From: Boesenbergia rotunda
Lineage: Eukaryota > Streptophyta > Magnoliopsida > Zingiberales > Zingiberaceae
Length of the DNA stretch: 64,000 bases
Assembly (NCBI GenBank): GCA_024364735.1
Contig: JAGFNQ010001197.1
Coordinates: 365,505-429,504, forward strand
Reading direction: 5' to 3'
Shown here piece after piece: positions 22,486 through 33,770 of the stretch; position 1 is the first letter of the stretch; the number at the start of each line of letters is the position of its first letter. The notes beneath the pieces are model-generated. The model searched no databases and was not told the origin of the DNA. It saw nothing but the letters and a program-made list of their open reading frames with translations. The translations under genes and the position numbers were made by a program.

Positions 22486-23677
22486 TGAGAATGGATTTCT
22501 ATTTTCCAAGAATCATGTCAAGATTCTTGAAACCCAAGGTAAATTGTTCTAGCGTAACTCTAAGTTCCTTCACATGAGTTTTTAAGGAGGAAATCTCTTC
22601 CTAAATTTTTTTAACTTGAGTTGAGGTTCCTTCCTGAATGGTCTCAGTCAAGGAGCTTGAGTTGGCCTCCTCCTTTAGGACTTTTACCTCCTGCTGGAGG
22701 GACTCAACCCGGATGTTGGTTTTGGCCAACTTACATGATAGATAGGAGATTAAATCGTATAACTGAGACTCGGGATAACCACTTATAGTGATTCGACCGT
22801 CTTCTGATATTGATATCTTTCCGGTTCTGTTGCTTTCTTCCGGCTCTAATTTTGAATCAGTGTTGAGTTCATCCGAAGTCGTCATCGCGAGGAGGATGGA
22901 TTAAGGTGCTTGTTCTTCATCCTCTGAAGATGACTTGTCCCACGTATCTTGAAGCGCCTTCTTCCTCCGAGTCTTCTTGGCCTCCTTTAAGTTGGGACAC
23001 TCCAATTTGAAGTGACCCTTCTTGTTGCACCCGTAACAGGTGATGTCAGTCTTCCCTTTTTGACTGGTACTTGGTTCAGATGGATCTTCCTTTGGCTGAA
23101 CCACCTTCTTCTTCTATTTTTTCCCTTTGACCATCTACTATAGATAGCCACAAAGAATTTCGAGGAAAGAAATTTAGAGCATACCTGATTAGGTCTTGAT
23201 TCTCTACCTTGTGGCTGATGATGTGAAGACCATTCATTAGTTCTTGAATACGTGTGTGGAGCTGTGCAGCGGTTTTGCCATCCTGTATCTTCATGTTATA
23301 CAATTTGTTCAGTAAAAGATCGCGCTTTCTGATTCTCGTATCCGACGTTCATTCGTGCAGCTTGATCAGCTTATTCCAGAGCTCCTTTGCACTACTGAAG
23401 GGGTTGAGGCGGTTGAGTTCTTCTTTGGTTATGCCACACTAGAGGGTTTGTGTTGCCTTGGTGTCCGCTTCAATCTTTTTCTTCAGAGGAGCATCCCACT
23501 CTGTGTAACCTTGAGGTTCGCCTTATGTGTTCTTTGGAATGTCCAGTCCAGCCTAGATAATTATCCACATCTCCACCTACGTTTTCAGATTGACTTCCAT
23601 TCTGTTTTTCTAGTACTAGAAATCCTCTCCCAAAAAGAGAGGTGGTCGGGCGGTGCTGTAACTTTCTTGTTGGCCAT
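22486..23677 (-). pseudogene. Element IV gag (frameshifted)
   Basis: ATG at 23677 begins MANKKVTAPP. The capsid part is scrambled by frameshifts, but EELNRL and ELWNKLIKLHE blocks are visible near 23410-23345, then MKIQDGKTAAQLHTRIQELM at 23303-23230. An intact CCHC knuckle (CYGCNKKGHFKLEC) lies at about 23045-22995, followed by a Lys-rich and acidic spacer. A second open part, 22885-22601, is a coiled-coil-prone tail (CKLAKTNIRVESLQQEVKVLKEE) with a stop soon after. Gag would coat the element RNA; this copy cannot make a full protein. Confidence 0.88.
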
Positions 23678-23932
23678 GGAAAAATCCTGCAAAGAATCAA
23701 AAACACAAAAACTGGTTCCAAGACTTGGTCTTGGATTAGTAATACAGTATAGAAGTAAAAAATGTTAAATCTTGAGTGGTGTTGCACCAACTTCGATTAA
23801 ATGAGGAAATCCACGAGCAAAAAAAAATAAAAAAAAATATCAGGAAAAGGCAATAATACCTTTTCTAATAGAAAATAACAAAAAATTCGAAAAACTTGCT
23901 CAATTGGTGGTTTCACCGAGATTGAGCCACTC

Positions 23933-23944
23933 GCTCTGATACCA
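23933..23944 (-). other. Element IV primer-binding site (initiator tRNA-Met)
   Basis: GCTCTGATACCA on plus is TGGTATCAGAGC on minus, complementary to initiator tRNA-Met, two bases from the LTR end at 23947. Confidence 0.93.
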
Positions 23945-23946
23945 CT

Positions 23947-25264
23947 TGTGGGATCGTAGTGATCGATAGACGGGGGGGGGTGAATTTCAATTACGTATTT
24001 TTTCAGAAAACCAGATTCAACACAGGGAAATAAACAAGTCAAAAACAATGCTGACACTTTATTTTTTACTTGGTTCGGAGTCTGTGATGACTCCTACTCC
24101 AAGCCCCACGATCCTTGACCATTTTTGTTGGGTAATACTATAATTCGTAAAAATGAAGTATAAGTATAATTATTTAAACATAGAAATGAACTAGAAATAT
24201 TATACCGATGACACTTTAAAGAAAGAGATGATTTTCTTGTTATAGGAGCAGCTTGTCGTCGATCTTGAACTTCTTTGGCGTAGTGAACTAGAGCACAGAA
24301 CCATTATCTAAGTGTTTTTCAATGCTTGGGTTGATGTCCAAAGCAAAGGGGGTGAAACCCCTTTTATACTTGATCTCGGGCATCTGAGTGGCTATAGGGG
24401 CACCCTACACGTCACCGAATTAGCTGCGTCCTTATCTACAGACTTGGCCAACCTTTATCTTGTTCTTGGGTGCCTGGGAGCACTGGGCGCCTGGGAGCAG
24501 TGAGCCACCTGGGAGTTGATGTGGCACATCCAACCAGTGACCGCCAACTCAGCTTCGCCACCTGCTGAGAAAACTCATCTGGGGTGCCTGAGTCTTCATA
24601 GGCTCCTGGGTTCTCTGGCGCCTGAGCCCTCTCAGGTGCCCCTGATCGCAACAACTGATTCCTTTAACTTGCAACCAAGGTTAGTCCAAGAACACAATAT
24701 AATAAAGTAAATGTACGCATGAATGACAACTAGAGCTATTTGATTCTGAATTTGGATTTCAAATGAAATCCTAGGTTGAACCGACACCTACTGTTCCCTT
24801 TTCGGGGAACACATCCTCACCTACTCGACTCTAGAGAAGTTACCTTTTGCCAACCGGCTCCTCCATTTGGACTTTTGGTCAACCTCCGAGACTCCTGAAT
24901 CTCGAGACGTTTGTATCTTGACCCATCTCTACTTCTGTCCATAGTCCTCGCATGGCTAAGTCTCCTATCCGATGTCCGGATCAGGTCTTCGGTGCCCAGT
25001 CCTCGACCAAGACTTTCTGCCCAATTCCTTGAACCAGTCTTCATGCTCAACCCTCAGTCAGGTCTTCGATGCCTAGACCTCGGCTAGGACTTCGTTCCCA
25101 GTCCTCGACCAGGACTTTGTGCTCAACCCTGCAGGTCAAGACTTCGTGTCTAGGTAAACTAGGACATTCCTTCACACTTAGTAAATTTATTAGATCACCA
25201 CATAAACTTTGAAGCATTTACCATTATCAAAACCAGGTTCGATCTGGTGCTTCTGGCACCAACA
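23947..25264 (-). repeat. Element IV 5' LTR
   Basis: On minus it starts TGTTGGTGCCAG (25264) and ends CGATCCCACA (23947), 1318 bp. It corresponds to the plus-strand LTR 28647-29902, with shared openings, AAAGTCCTGGTCGAGGACT-type tandem hairpin repeats (about 24960-25150) and a GC-rich GGGCGCCTGGGAG-type repeat stretch (about 24465-24640). Confidence 0.9.
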
Positions 25265-25439
25265 CATTTCTCTACTACCCTCCTAGGGACCTCCCATTTT
25301 TTGATGCCTTCTCTTAAATCACCCTCGATACACTCTACACTTACTTCTTTGGGGATCCTACTGTGTCTATCTTCCGATCCCTTGATTTGCATATTCAGGA
25401 ATATATATTATACTGAGTTTTAGTCTGCTGTATTCTTCC

Positions 25440-26034
25440 ACTTAGTTCTAGAGATGTAGCGATGATGAGACCCTTCCATACCCTCTTACTTTATTCCCTC
25501 ATTCATCGTCTTGACATAGGCATCCGACTACACATTTTCCATACTATCATCTATGCATCTAGCATCTCCACCCGCTCGAGAGTTCGGACACCCTATTGCT
25601 ACATCTTGACCTCTCTCTTCTTAGCTTCTGGACGTGACATCTTTGCTTGCGAGCTTATCCATATGACCGAGTTCGATGAGGTAGGGATTAGGAACTTCTT
25701 GTTAACCACAATAGGTGTCTTCGATACTGGGGTCATCTCTTAGAGATGACAGGGAGCTCAGTCTCAGGACGATCCGGAGGCCGATGAGGATGACTTCGTT
25801 GTCGAGCTCGAGGTGCAGATGGAACAGACACCACCACCTCCACCTCTTATGACAACAGACAAGCGACTCACCCAGCTTGACTTGGAGATTCACACTATGT
25901 GGGAGGAGGTGGAGGCCCGACACGTGGAGAAGCTAGAGATAGACCAGGCCCGAGAGATGGTAGACCAGCCCCAGCACGTAGAGCTGATGGCCATGTTTTG
26001 CTCATGGCACTCGAGCTCATCTTCTTCAATGACT
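25440..26034 (+). pseudogene. Env-like / plant transposon-type ORF remnant of element VI
   Basis: Open stretch 25462-25743 reads MMRPFHTLLLYSLIHRLDIG, then LHIFHTIIYASS and YCYILTSLFLASGRDI. After a stop at 25741-25743 and one more codon break, it continues as an acidic, proline-containing tail with heptad-like Glu/Arg content to a TGA at 26035-26037. SIRE-type copia elements carry an extra env-like ORF between pol and the 3' LTR, and this position fits. The match to the 'putative plant transposon protein' type of domain is from memory of its pattern, not from a search. Role in the element is unknown. Confidence 0.55.
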
Positions 26035-27530
26035 TGATCTATATTTATCTTTGGTTGGATGTGGGATTGACTCATTATTGTATCTTTTTGATTGACATGA
26101 TTGACTCTGGTTGACTTCTATATTGACTTGTCATTATTATTTGAATGTATTCAGTAGAATAGTTTTTATTTGAATTTTGCTTAATTTTTCTTCATTAAAA
26201 TCATTTTTTCTTTAAAAATTACTTTTCAAAAACCATTTTCTTTTACTATTTTTAAAAAATTCATATTTTTTAAAACTATTTTTCAAAATTCTTCAAAAAT
26301 CAAGTTTTATTTTAAGTTCAAAAATATTTTACTCTATTTTTTTGACTTAGTTTTCAAATATTTACCCCCCCCCCTCAAAACTAGGGATTTCTTCGTTATA
26401 GACTTAGCTTAGGTTTAACCCCTAGTTTGCATGCTCCTATAGATTTAGAAGTCAGTATCTCACAAGCACATTAAGGATACCTTACTTGACAACTTAAGTC
26501 AGTGGATCAATAGTAATTGGGGTAATAAATACATTTGAACATTAATCAAGTTAAGGAATCAAGCTTAGTCAATCTAACTTGATCAGACTACTTAACTTGA
26601 CAAATCCAAGTGAAAACTACCATTTTATAACAGTTGGAAAGTAACAAATTAGGTTAAACAAGGGCCCGAGGTTTTTTTGTTGTTGTCTTGTTATTCAAAT
26701 TATTTTTAAAATTATTGCATGTTTACTTTTTTACTTGGACTCAAATCAATGAATCAAATTAGTTTTGAAATTTTTTGCTTAATTATTCCTATTTTACATA
26801 ACATTAATTATTTGCTTCACTTAAAATAGTTGTTCAATTTTTAGTTAGCATTAATTATCTGCTTCACTTAAAATAGTTGTTAAATTTTACTTGGCATTAT
26901 TTAGTTGCTTAACTTAAAATATTTTTTTTCAAAATTTACTTAGCATTATTCACTTGTCTCACTTAAGATATTTCAAAATTTACTTAGCATCATTTTTTTT
27001 TCAAAATTTACTTAGCGTTATTGACTTGCCTCACTTAAAATTGTTTTCAAAATACTACTTAACATTATTTTCTCAAAACTTAGTATGATTTCCTTGCATT
27101 TCAAAAACTATTACAAGCTCTGATACTTGAATTCTTTTTCTAAAGCTTTTTCCCCATGTTTTTTGATATATGTCAAAGGGGGAGTGAAAGGAAAAGTTAA
27201 AAGGAATTTTTTTCTAAGTAGCAAAAGAGTTTTTCAAAAGGGCTTTTCAAAAACTCAGAAATTTTCAAAGTACTTTGCTTTTTAAAATTCTATTTTCAAA
27301 GGAGGAGAGAAAGGAAAAGTTAAAAAAAAATTTACTTAGAGATTTTCAAAGTTTACTTATTTTCAAAAACCTTATTGAAAATGCACCTCTTTCAAAAGCT
27401 TCAGGAGGAGAGCAACATATCAAGGGGGAGGTTCATACATTTTAAAAACTTAACTTATCAAGGGGGAGCTTTGCAAGTTTTCTTAAAATACTTTAAAATT
27501 GATATTTAGCTTAAATTACAAATACATCTA
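26035..27530 (+). other. Element VI non-coding region, first part
   Basis: AT-rich sequence with repeated phrases of the type TTTACTTAGCATTATT (26780-27080) and TCAAAAACTTTTC. Two copies of a GGGGGAG-containing polypurine-like motif occur (near 27176 TCAAAGGGGGAGTG and near 27428-27468). No coding domain seen. Confidence 0.75.
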
Positions 27531-28499
27531 TGTTGGGGCAATCGACCCTGAGATGATCTAGAGGATCATGATATTTTGATGTGTGGGCAATATGGTTAAG
27601 TTAGGATTTGTGTTGTTCTCATATGTGTACATGAGTGTACAGGTGTATAGGTACACATGGACTTGGTTGATGTCTTTAGGTGAAGGATGGAATGGAGGTA
27701 AGCTGGAGGCTTACGTGCGCATCCGAGGGACCGTTGGATAGCAGGGATGATGAGCCGAGGGACGCGGACTTCGAGGCGTACGTGAAGGGTGGCATGGAGG
27801 CAAGTAGGAGGCTTGCGTGCGCATCCGAGGGACGAGGGCCAAAGATGAAGAGGGCGTGAAGGCAACAGTCAAGGCTGCTGGTGAAGAGTCAACTGAGTTG
27901 TGAGGGTCTGAGTATGTGTGTTTATACTCAGGGGTTAAGCTGGGAGGGTTTGAGTGCGAAGAGACTTGTACTCGGGAGTAAAACCCTAGGCTTAGGTGTG
28001 TCCCAGTCGACTGGCCCAGAGGCAGTCGACTGGTATAGGCTGAAATAGGCTGGCAGATTCGAACGTTATACTGTAACGGTCGAATCTGAGTGGGACCAGG
28101 TGACTGCCATTTGGGCAATCGACTAGTAGCAGCTGTTTCATATTCGAGCCCTATTTAAAGGAGCTCGTTTCCTACTATCTTCTTTGACGAAACTCGCTTG
28201 GGTAAAGTAAGTTAGTAGTCTATTGTGATTAGAGAGCTTCCAAGTGTTTGTGTGAGGTTTCTCCACCCACAAGGAGCGATAGATCTAGCCAGAGGTTATC
28301 CGGGGGTTGATCCATCGACAGATTCTTGGATTAGTCACCCGACCGGGGTGGATACCAAGTAAATCAGGTTGTTAGCATTGTTTTATTTCTTATTTACTTT
28401 GCATATTATTGTTTCTGCTGCGCTAACGACGTTGTAGAGATCCAATCCGAAAGAGTGCTATTCAACCCCCCCCTCTAGCACGCTCTAGACGATCTATCA
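27531..28499 (+). repeat. Solo LTR of the element VII/D family
   Basis: 969 bp starting TGTTGGGGCAATCGACC and ending GATCTATCA, flanked by perfect 5-bp duplications ATCTA (27526-27530 and 28500-28504). No internal region is attached, so it arose by recombination between the two LTRs of a former element. It contains two ~110-bp tandem units with a GGAGGCTTGCGTGCGCATCC-like phrase (about 27670-27840) and two CAGTCGACTG motifs near 28005-28030. Its start and layout match LTRs at 39417-40587 and 46051-47111. Confidence 0.93.
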
Positions 28500-28646
28500 A
28501 TCTAAACTTTGAAATGATACATTGAAAAATTTCTCTTACCTTGAAAAATGTTGTACTATGTTCCTTTAAGGCTTTTTCTACTTGTTTAAATATTTGTTTT
28601 AACTTAACTTTTGAACTGAGTTGCAATAAATCAAAAAGGGGAATAT
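28500..28646 (+). other. Element VI non-coding region, second part, with polypurine tract
   Basis: Continues the element VI interior after the solo LTR. It ends in CAAAAAGGGGAATAT just before the 3' LTR, the expected polypurine tract position. No ORF of interest. Confidence 0.75.
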
Positions 28647-29902
28647 TATTGGTACCGAAAGTACCAGATCGATCTTGGTTTTGATAATGTCAAAGGGTTC
28701 AATGTTAAGTATGCTTTTGAATCTAATGTGTTGCATTAAGTGTGCAGGAAAGTCCTAGTGTAACTAGGCATAAAGTCTTGACCTGCAGGGTTGAGCATAA
28801 AGTCCTGGTTGAGGACTAGGAATGAAGACCTGACCAAGGGTTGGGCACCCAAGACCTGGTGAGTAAAATTGAGTAAAGTCGGGCACGAAGACCTGGTTCG
28901 GAGGACTGGGCATGAAGACTTGATTGGAGGTTAGGCAGGAGTCTTAGCCGAGCGTGGACAACGGATAGAAGTAGTGACAGGTCGAGGTGCAGATGTCTCA
29001 AGATCCGAAATCTTCGAAGACCGAGCAAAAGTCCAAATGGATGTGCCGGTTTGCAACAGGTAACTTCTCCAGAGTGGAGTAGGTGAGGACGTGTTCCCCA
29101 GAAGAGGAAATAGTAGCCGTCGTTCTGACCTAGGGCTTCAGTTGAAATCCAAAGTCAGGATCAGACAACACTGGCTATCGTACATGCATTTATTTTGTGT
29201 ATTAGTTGTATTCGGACTAACCCTGTGTTGCAGTTGAAGTACTTGGGGGCTGGACTTATTTGGGGCGCCCGAGAGGTCTCAGGCGCTCGAGAGGTCTAGG
29301 TAGCCCCTATGCAAATGACTCAGCCTAGGCGAGGTTGAGTTGGCGCATGCTAGTTGGAGTCACTACGTCAACAACACAAGCACCCCAGAGGCTCTCAGGT
29401 GCCCGAGAAGGATAAGGTTTGACTAGGGTGCGGATTGGGACGAGGTTATTTTGTAGCATTTGGGGCGCCACTATAGGCACTCGGGCACCCGAATACCCCT
29501 TTATAAGGGGTTTCGACCACACACTTCAAACATCAATTTTCTACAATTTTTGTGCTCAAGTGTGCAGCTTTAAAGCGACCCAAAAATACCGAAATGCTGC
29601 TCCGACAACGACATACTACTTCTTCTTCTTACTTAAAGTTGTTGGTATATTTTATTGTTTTTATGTACATACCATTGCATCTTTGTAACATCATTTGTGA
29701 CTTATAAAATTGCCCAAAGTAAATGGTTAAGGACTATGGCCTTGGAGTAGGAGTCGTCACAGACTCCGAACAAGTAAAAACAAACGTGTTAGCGATTGTT
29801 CTACTTGCGTTTGTTCTTTCCACTGCTTAAAATCTTATTTAAATATGAATTTTTTGAAACACAATATTCACCCTCCTCTCTATCGTTCTCTACGATCCCA
29901 CA
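28647..29902 (+). repeat. Element VI 3' LTR
   Basis: 1256 bp starting TATTGGTACCG (the usual TG start changed to TA) and ending CTACGATCCCACA. It corresponds to the element IV LTR on the other strand. It carries AAAGTCCTGG...GACTAGG-type tandem hairpins (28750-28940) and a GC-rich GGGGCGCCCGAGAGG-type stretch (29255-29500). No primer site follows it, consistent with a 3' LTR. Confidence 0.9.
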
Positions 29903-30015
29903 AGTATAACACATTAGATCACCACAGACCATAACATTGAACATTTGCCAACATCAAAACTGTGTTTGATTATCTGGTGCTCCCATGACCAACAATCACC
30001 CTCTTTTTGATTATG
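29903..30015 (-). repeat. Element V 3' LTR fragment and polypurine tract
   Basis: On minus, AAAAAGAGGGTGAT (plus 29994-30012 region) is followed by TGTTGGTCATGGGAGCACC at 29993 and the LTR start to 29903, where element VI begins. The opening matches the element IV LTR start. Next to it, 30053-30115 repeats the CACCCTCTTTTTGATTATC and TGGTGCTCCC...CCAACAATCACC phrases, so this end has a small internal duplication. Confidence 0.75.
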
Positions 30016-32639
30016 CAATCTGGTTTAAAGTTAAGTAAATATAAAGAGATTTTGAAACAATCACCCTCTTTTTGATTATCTGGTGCTCCCAGGGCCAACA
30101 ATCACCATCTTAAATTAACATTTTAGGGAATCATAACTTTTAACAGTATACTCTCCCCCTTTGACATACATCAAAAACTAACAAGGTGAAAAAATTCCTC
30201 AAAGAGATTTTGAAAGAATTATAAGGAGATTGTGTACCATTTTCAAGTAATTTTTTTTTCAAGGTTTTTCAAAAAAAATGTTTTAAGAAAAGCCAATTAA
30301 GAGAGAGTTAGATAGTTTCACAAGTTTTTCAAAAACAACATAAAGTAAAACAAAATTAGTTTTCCTAAAGATTTAACACATTTTCAAAATATAATTTTCA
30401 AGATAAAGATTGGTCTAAGCATGTAATTTTCATGATTAAGAAGAATTCCAAAATATAAAATTTCTTAAACAAAGGATAAATTTTTTGAGAAAAAAAATCC
30501 TAAGTAAGAGAGACTTTAAAAAAAGTTTTCTGAAAAAAGTATTTTTCAAAATATTTGATAACTTAAACTCTAAATAATGTCAAAAAAGATTTTTTTTTTC
30601 CAACCATTCTCCCCCTTGATGTACTCTCCCTATGAAGCTTTTGAAAAAATTTTGGAAAATATGAATTTTCAATGAGTTTAAAAAAATATTTTTTTGGAAA
30701 ACTGTTTAGTCCAAAAAGTATGTTTTGGTATCAAAGCCTTGACTAACAATATATTTTATAAAAAATTAAGAAAAATGAATTTTGAAGGTCACCTTTTGGT
30801 CCTAAAAACAGAAAAATTATGTCCAAAAAAAATATCAGACCATGGACTAAAATAATATAACATTTTGAAAAGAAAATCTATCAGTAAATAAAGTAGACAA
30901 ATGGAAAATTTTAAGTAAAAGAGAATACATTTAAAAAAACATAATAAACAATGATAGTTAAAAAAATTATACAGAAAAATAATATCCTTTTAAAATAAAT
31001 TTCACGAACAAACATTAGGCATAGATTTGAAGTAATTTCGAAGTAATTAAGTAATATTTGCTATTAATCAACAACTAAAGTAATTCAAGAATTAAATTGA
31101 GTTTAAATAGAAAATATATTTGAAATATTAAAGTGATTTTGAAATTTGAAAACTTTAAGTTTGAAATTTGAAATGTTAAATTTGAAATTCAAAAAATTAA
31201 GTTTATAATTAGGTTTAAAAAAAATATATTAAGTTTAAATTTAAATTGAAATTATGATAAGTTTTGAAAAAAAAATAAGTTAAACTTGAAAATTTAAGTT
31301 AAGTTGGTAAAGTTATGTTTGAAATTTGAAAAGTTCAAGTTTGAATTTAAAATTAAAAAAATTAAATTGAGGATGAAATTTGAAAAGTTAAGTTGATTTT
31401 GAAATTTAAAAAATTAATTTGAATTTAAAATTTCAAACTTAGGTTATGTTTGATTTGAAGACTTAATTAAGTTAACTTTAAAATTTTTGATTAAAAAGAA
31501 TTGATTAAGTTAAATATTTGAAACATTAGCTAAGTTTTGATTCATTTAAGTTTGAGTTTTAAGTTTTGATTTTGAAAAATAATTAACTTAAGTTAAGTTT
31601 GATTTTGAAAAATTATTTTAATTTTGAATTTAAGTTTATTTTTTAAAACAATTCAAGTTTGGTATTAAAATAATTTGTGTTTGAATTCGAGAAATTATTT
31701 AAGTTTAAAATTTGAAAAATTAAATTTTGATTTTGAAATATTAAGTTAAGTTTAAATTTTGAAAAATTAAGTTAAATTTGAATTTTGAAAAATTAAGTTA
31801 TGTTTGAATTTTAATAAGGGTAAAATTTTAAATTAGTTTAATAAATTAAAGGTGAAATTAATTAAGTTTGTTTAGTTGGTTAGGTTGGACTAATCCTTTT
31901 AGGTCTAAAACTTCTCACCTCTTTTATGTGACAAAATAGAAAAACCTTATCTATTTTGTGAGATATGTTAAATTTTATCTTTTAATTTAAAGTGAAATCT
32001 AAGATTTGATTGAATTATGAGATAGATTCAAGTTTAAAAAGTAGTAATTTAAAAATACATTTCCATAATCGGCTTCCAGGTCTTGGCGAGGCACAGGGGC
32101 ATTCTTAAGTATCGGTACAATGACCTTTCCTAAAGAAAGTCTTTTAAAGAAATTATATTTTTAATTTACTCATTGAGAAACCCTAATGTAACTAGTCGTG
32201 GATGTAGCGTGGTAGCTTCGGTTATTTCTACAGGGCAAAAAAAATTAAATAGGGTCCTTCTTACCTGACCTAACTCCTTAGACAGACTTTCCTAATGTAC
32301 TATCAGCTCGCCCCACCCTAATACTAGGTCATGCAATTTTCAATCATGTCTAGTCCTTAACTAACCATTTCTTATCCTAAGCATTGAAATTTATAGAAAA
32401 TAAATAAACAAGCAATCAAATAATTAGACAAGCATACAATAGTTTATCTAATAATAGAAATAATTGAATCCCCTGGATTAAAGCCTCGATACGGTCTATC
32501 TAGGTAATGAATTTGATCCTCGGGGATCAATAGTCGTTTGGTCCATCTTGATTAGTCAAGCTCAGTTTTGGGACCCATGCTTGGACTTAGGTGCTAGTAT
32601 GATTCATAATTGAATAGTATGATCTATATCACGAATTAG
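30016..32639 (-). other. Element V AT-rich internal non-coding region
   Basis: About 2.6 kb without recognisable coding content. From about 31040 to 31860 it is a degenerate simple repeat built from phrases like AAGTTTGAATTTTGAAAA. Near 30145-30165 and 30605-30625 there are minus-strand polypurine-like motifs (plus CTCCCCCTTTGAC and CTCCCCCTTGATG). Around 32070-32330 the composition becomes more balanced but no domain is seen. Near 32580-32500 the minus strand gives a WVPK-like phrase, probably the tail of gag. Confidence 0.7.
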
Positions 32640-33765
32640 TTTTAAATCCAATTCCTGATCAATTAAGAATGACTTTTTGTTTTCCAAGAATCATATCGAG
32701 ATTCTTTGAACCCAATGTAATCCATTCAAAGGTTACTCTGAGTTCCTTGACATAAGTTTTCAAAGGGGAATTCTTTTCCTCAAATAGTTGGACTTGAGTT
32801 GAGGATCCACCCTAAATTTTCTCAGTCAAGGAACTCGAATTAGCCTCCTCCTTAAAGACTTTTATTCCTTTTAGAGGGACTTGACCTGACCGTTGGACAT
32901 AGCCAACTTGCGAGATAATAGGAGATATGATCGCAGAGTTCGTTTTCAAAATAACCACTTACAATGAGTTTCCCCTTTTCAGAGATTGATATTGATCCGT
33001 GGCTTCTTCCTAGCTTGGCTTCAAACTTGGTCTCGGACTCGGTGTTGGATTCATTCTCAGACTCAGTGTTGGATTCATTCTCTAACTCGGTGTTGGATTC
33101 GTTCTCGGTAATGTGTGCTTGTATCGGTGCCAGAAAGCCTGGTTGAGTTTATTCTTCATCGTCTAACTCTTTCGATGACTCAAACCATGTTGCTTTCAGG
33201 GCTTTCCTTTTCCTTTGTTTCTTAGTTTCATCTATGTTTGGGCACTCTGATTGGATCATCCTCTTTTTCTTTAGCATTTTCTGAACCAGGATAACTACTT
33301 TGGACATGATCTCTTTGTCATCTTCTGAATATGATTTTCTTTAGATTCAGATTGAGGTTGATACTTGGGCTTTGGTTTCTTGTTTGTAGGTCTTCCTACA
33401 AGTAGCATAAGATCTTTCTCGGGCGGAGAAGTATAAGTCTGCTCATGAAGTTGAAACTCGAAAAATAATTCATCTAATTTTAAAAATTGAAAGATCTCTT
33501 GAAACTTTATATGTATCTACCATAGATGCCCACAAAGTATTTCTTAGGAATGCTTTGAAAGTGTACTTGATTATGTAGCAGTTTTCGACTTGTTGTCCGA
33601 TTGGATGTAGTCCATTGAGGGTGTCTTGAATTCTAGCGTAAAGTTGACTTGTCGATTCACCTTCCTGCATTTTGATATTATATAGTCTATTAAAATACAA
33701 ATAACATTTATTTACCTTTGTTTCAGAGGTCCCCTTGTGCAGCTTGATCAGTTTCTCCCAAAGGT
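32640..33765 (-). pseudogene. Element V gag, C-terminal and middle part
   Basis: On minus, 33765-33720 reads KDLWEKLIKLHKGTSET. Then 33700-33470 gives NRLYNIKMQEGESTSQLYAR and NTLWASMVDTYKVSRDL. A degraded zinc-knuckle/Lys-rich region follows (33400-33170), then an acidic repeat region and the EANSSSLTE coiled-coil tail (about 32870-32680) shared with element IV. Stops and frameshifts are frequent. The N-terminal part lies beyond the palindrome insertion at 36481-36770. Confidence 0.85.
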
Positions 33766-33770
33766 CTTTG

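Larger units (their letters stand above)
22309..25264 (-). mobile_element. Element IV: 5' part of a SIRE-like copia element (gag, primer site, 5' LTR)
   Basis: Reading on minus from the right: 5' LTR (25264-23947), initiator-Met primer site (23944-23933), leader, and gag from ATG 23677 to about 22486. Everything after gag is missing. The element ends against the gag start of element I, probably through deletion or an end-to-end junction. LTR and gag match elements V and VI, which belong to one family. Confidence 0.88.
25265..29902 (+). mobile_element. Element VI: 3' half of a SIRE-like copia element with nested solo LTR
   Basis: From left: an env-like ORF remnant, about 1.4 kb of AT-rich non-coding DNA, a solo LTR of another family (27531-28499), further non-coding DNA, a polypurine tract and a 3' LTR (28647-29902). 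Gag, pol and the 5' LTR are missing. The LTR is of the IV/V family but in the opposite orientation. Its right end abuts a fragment of the element V 3' LTR, suggesting VI inserted into V or was joined to it by rearrangement. Confidence 0.8.

Noticed and set aside
27596..28118. Minus-strand ORFs in 27596-28118
   Set aside because: They fall in the solo LTR and recur in related LTRs (40102-40522, 46131-46686); they are by-products of tandem repeats.
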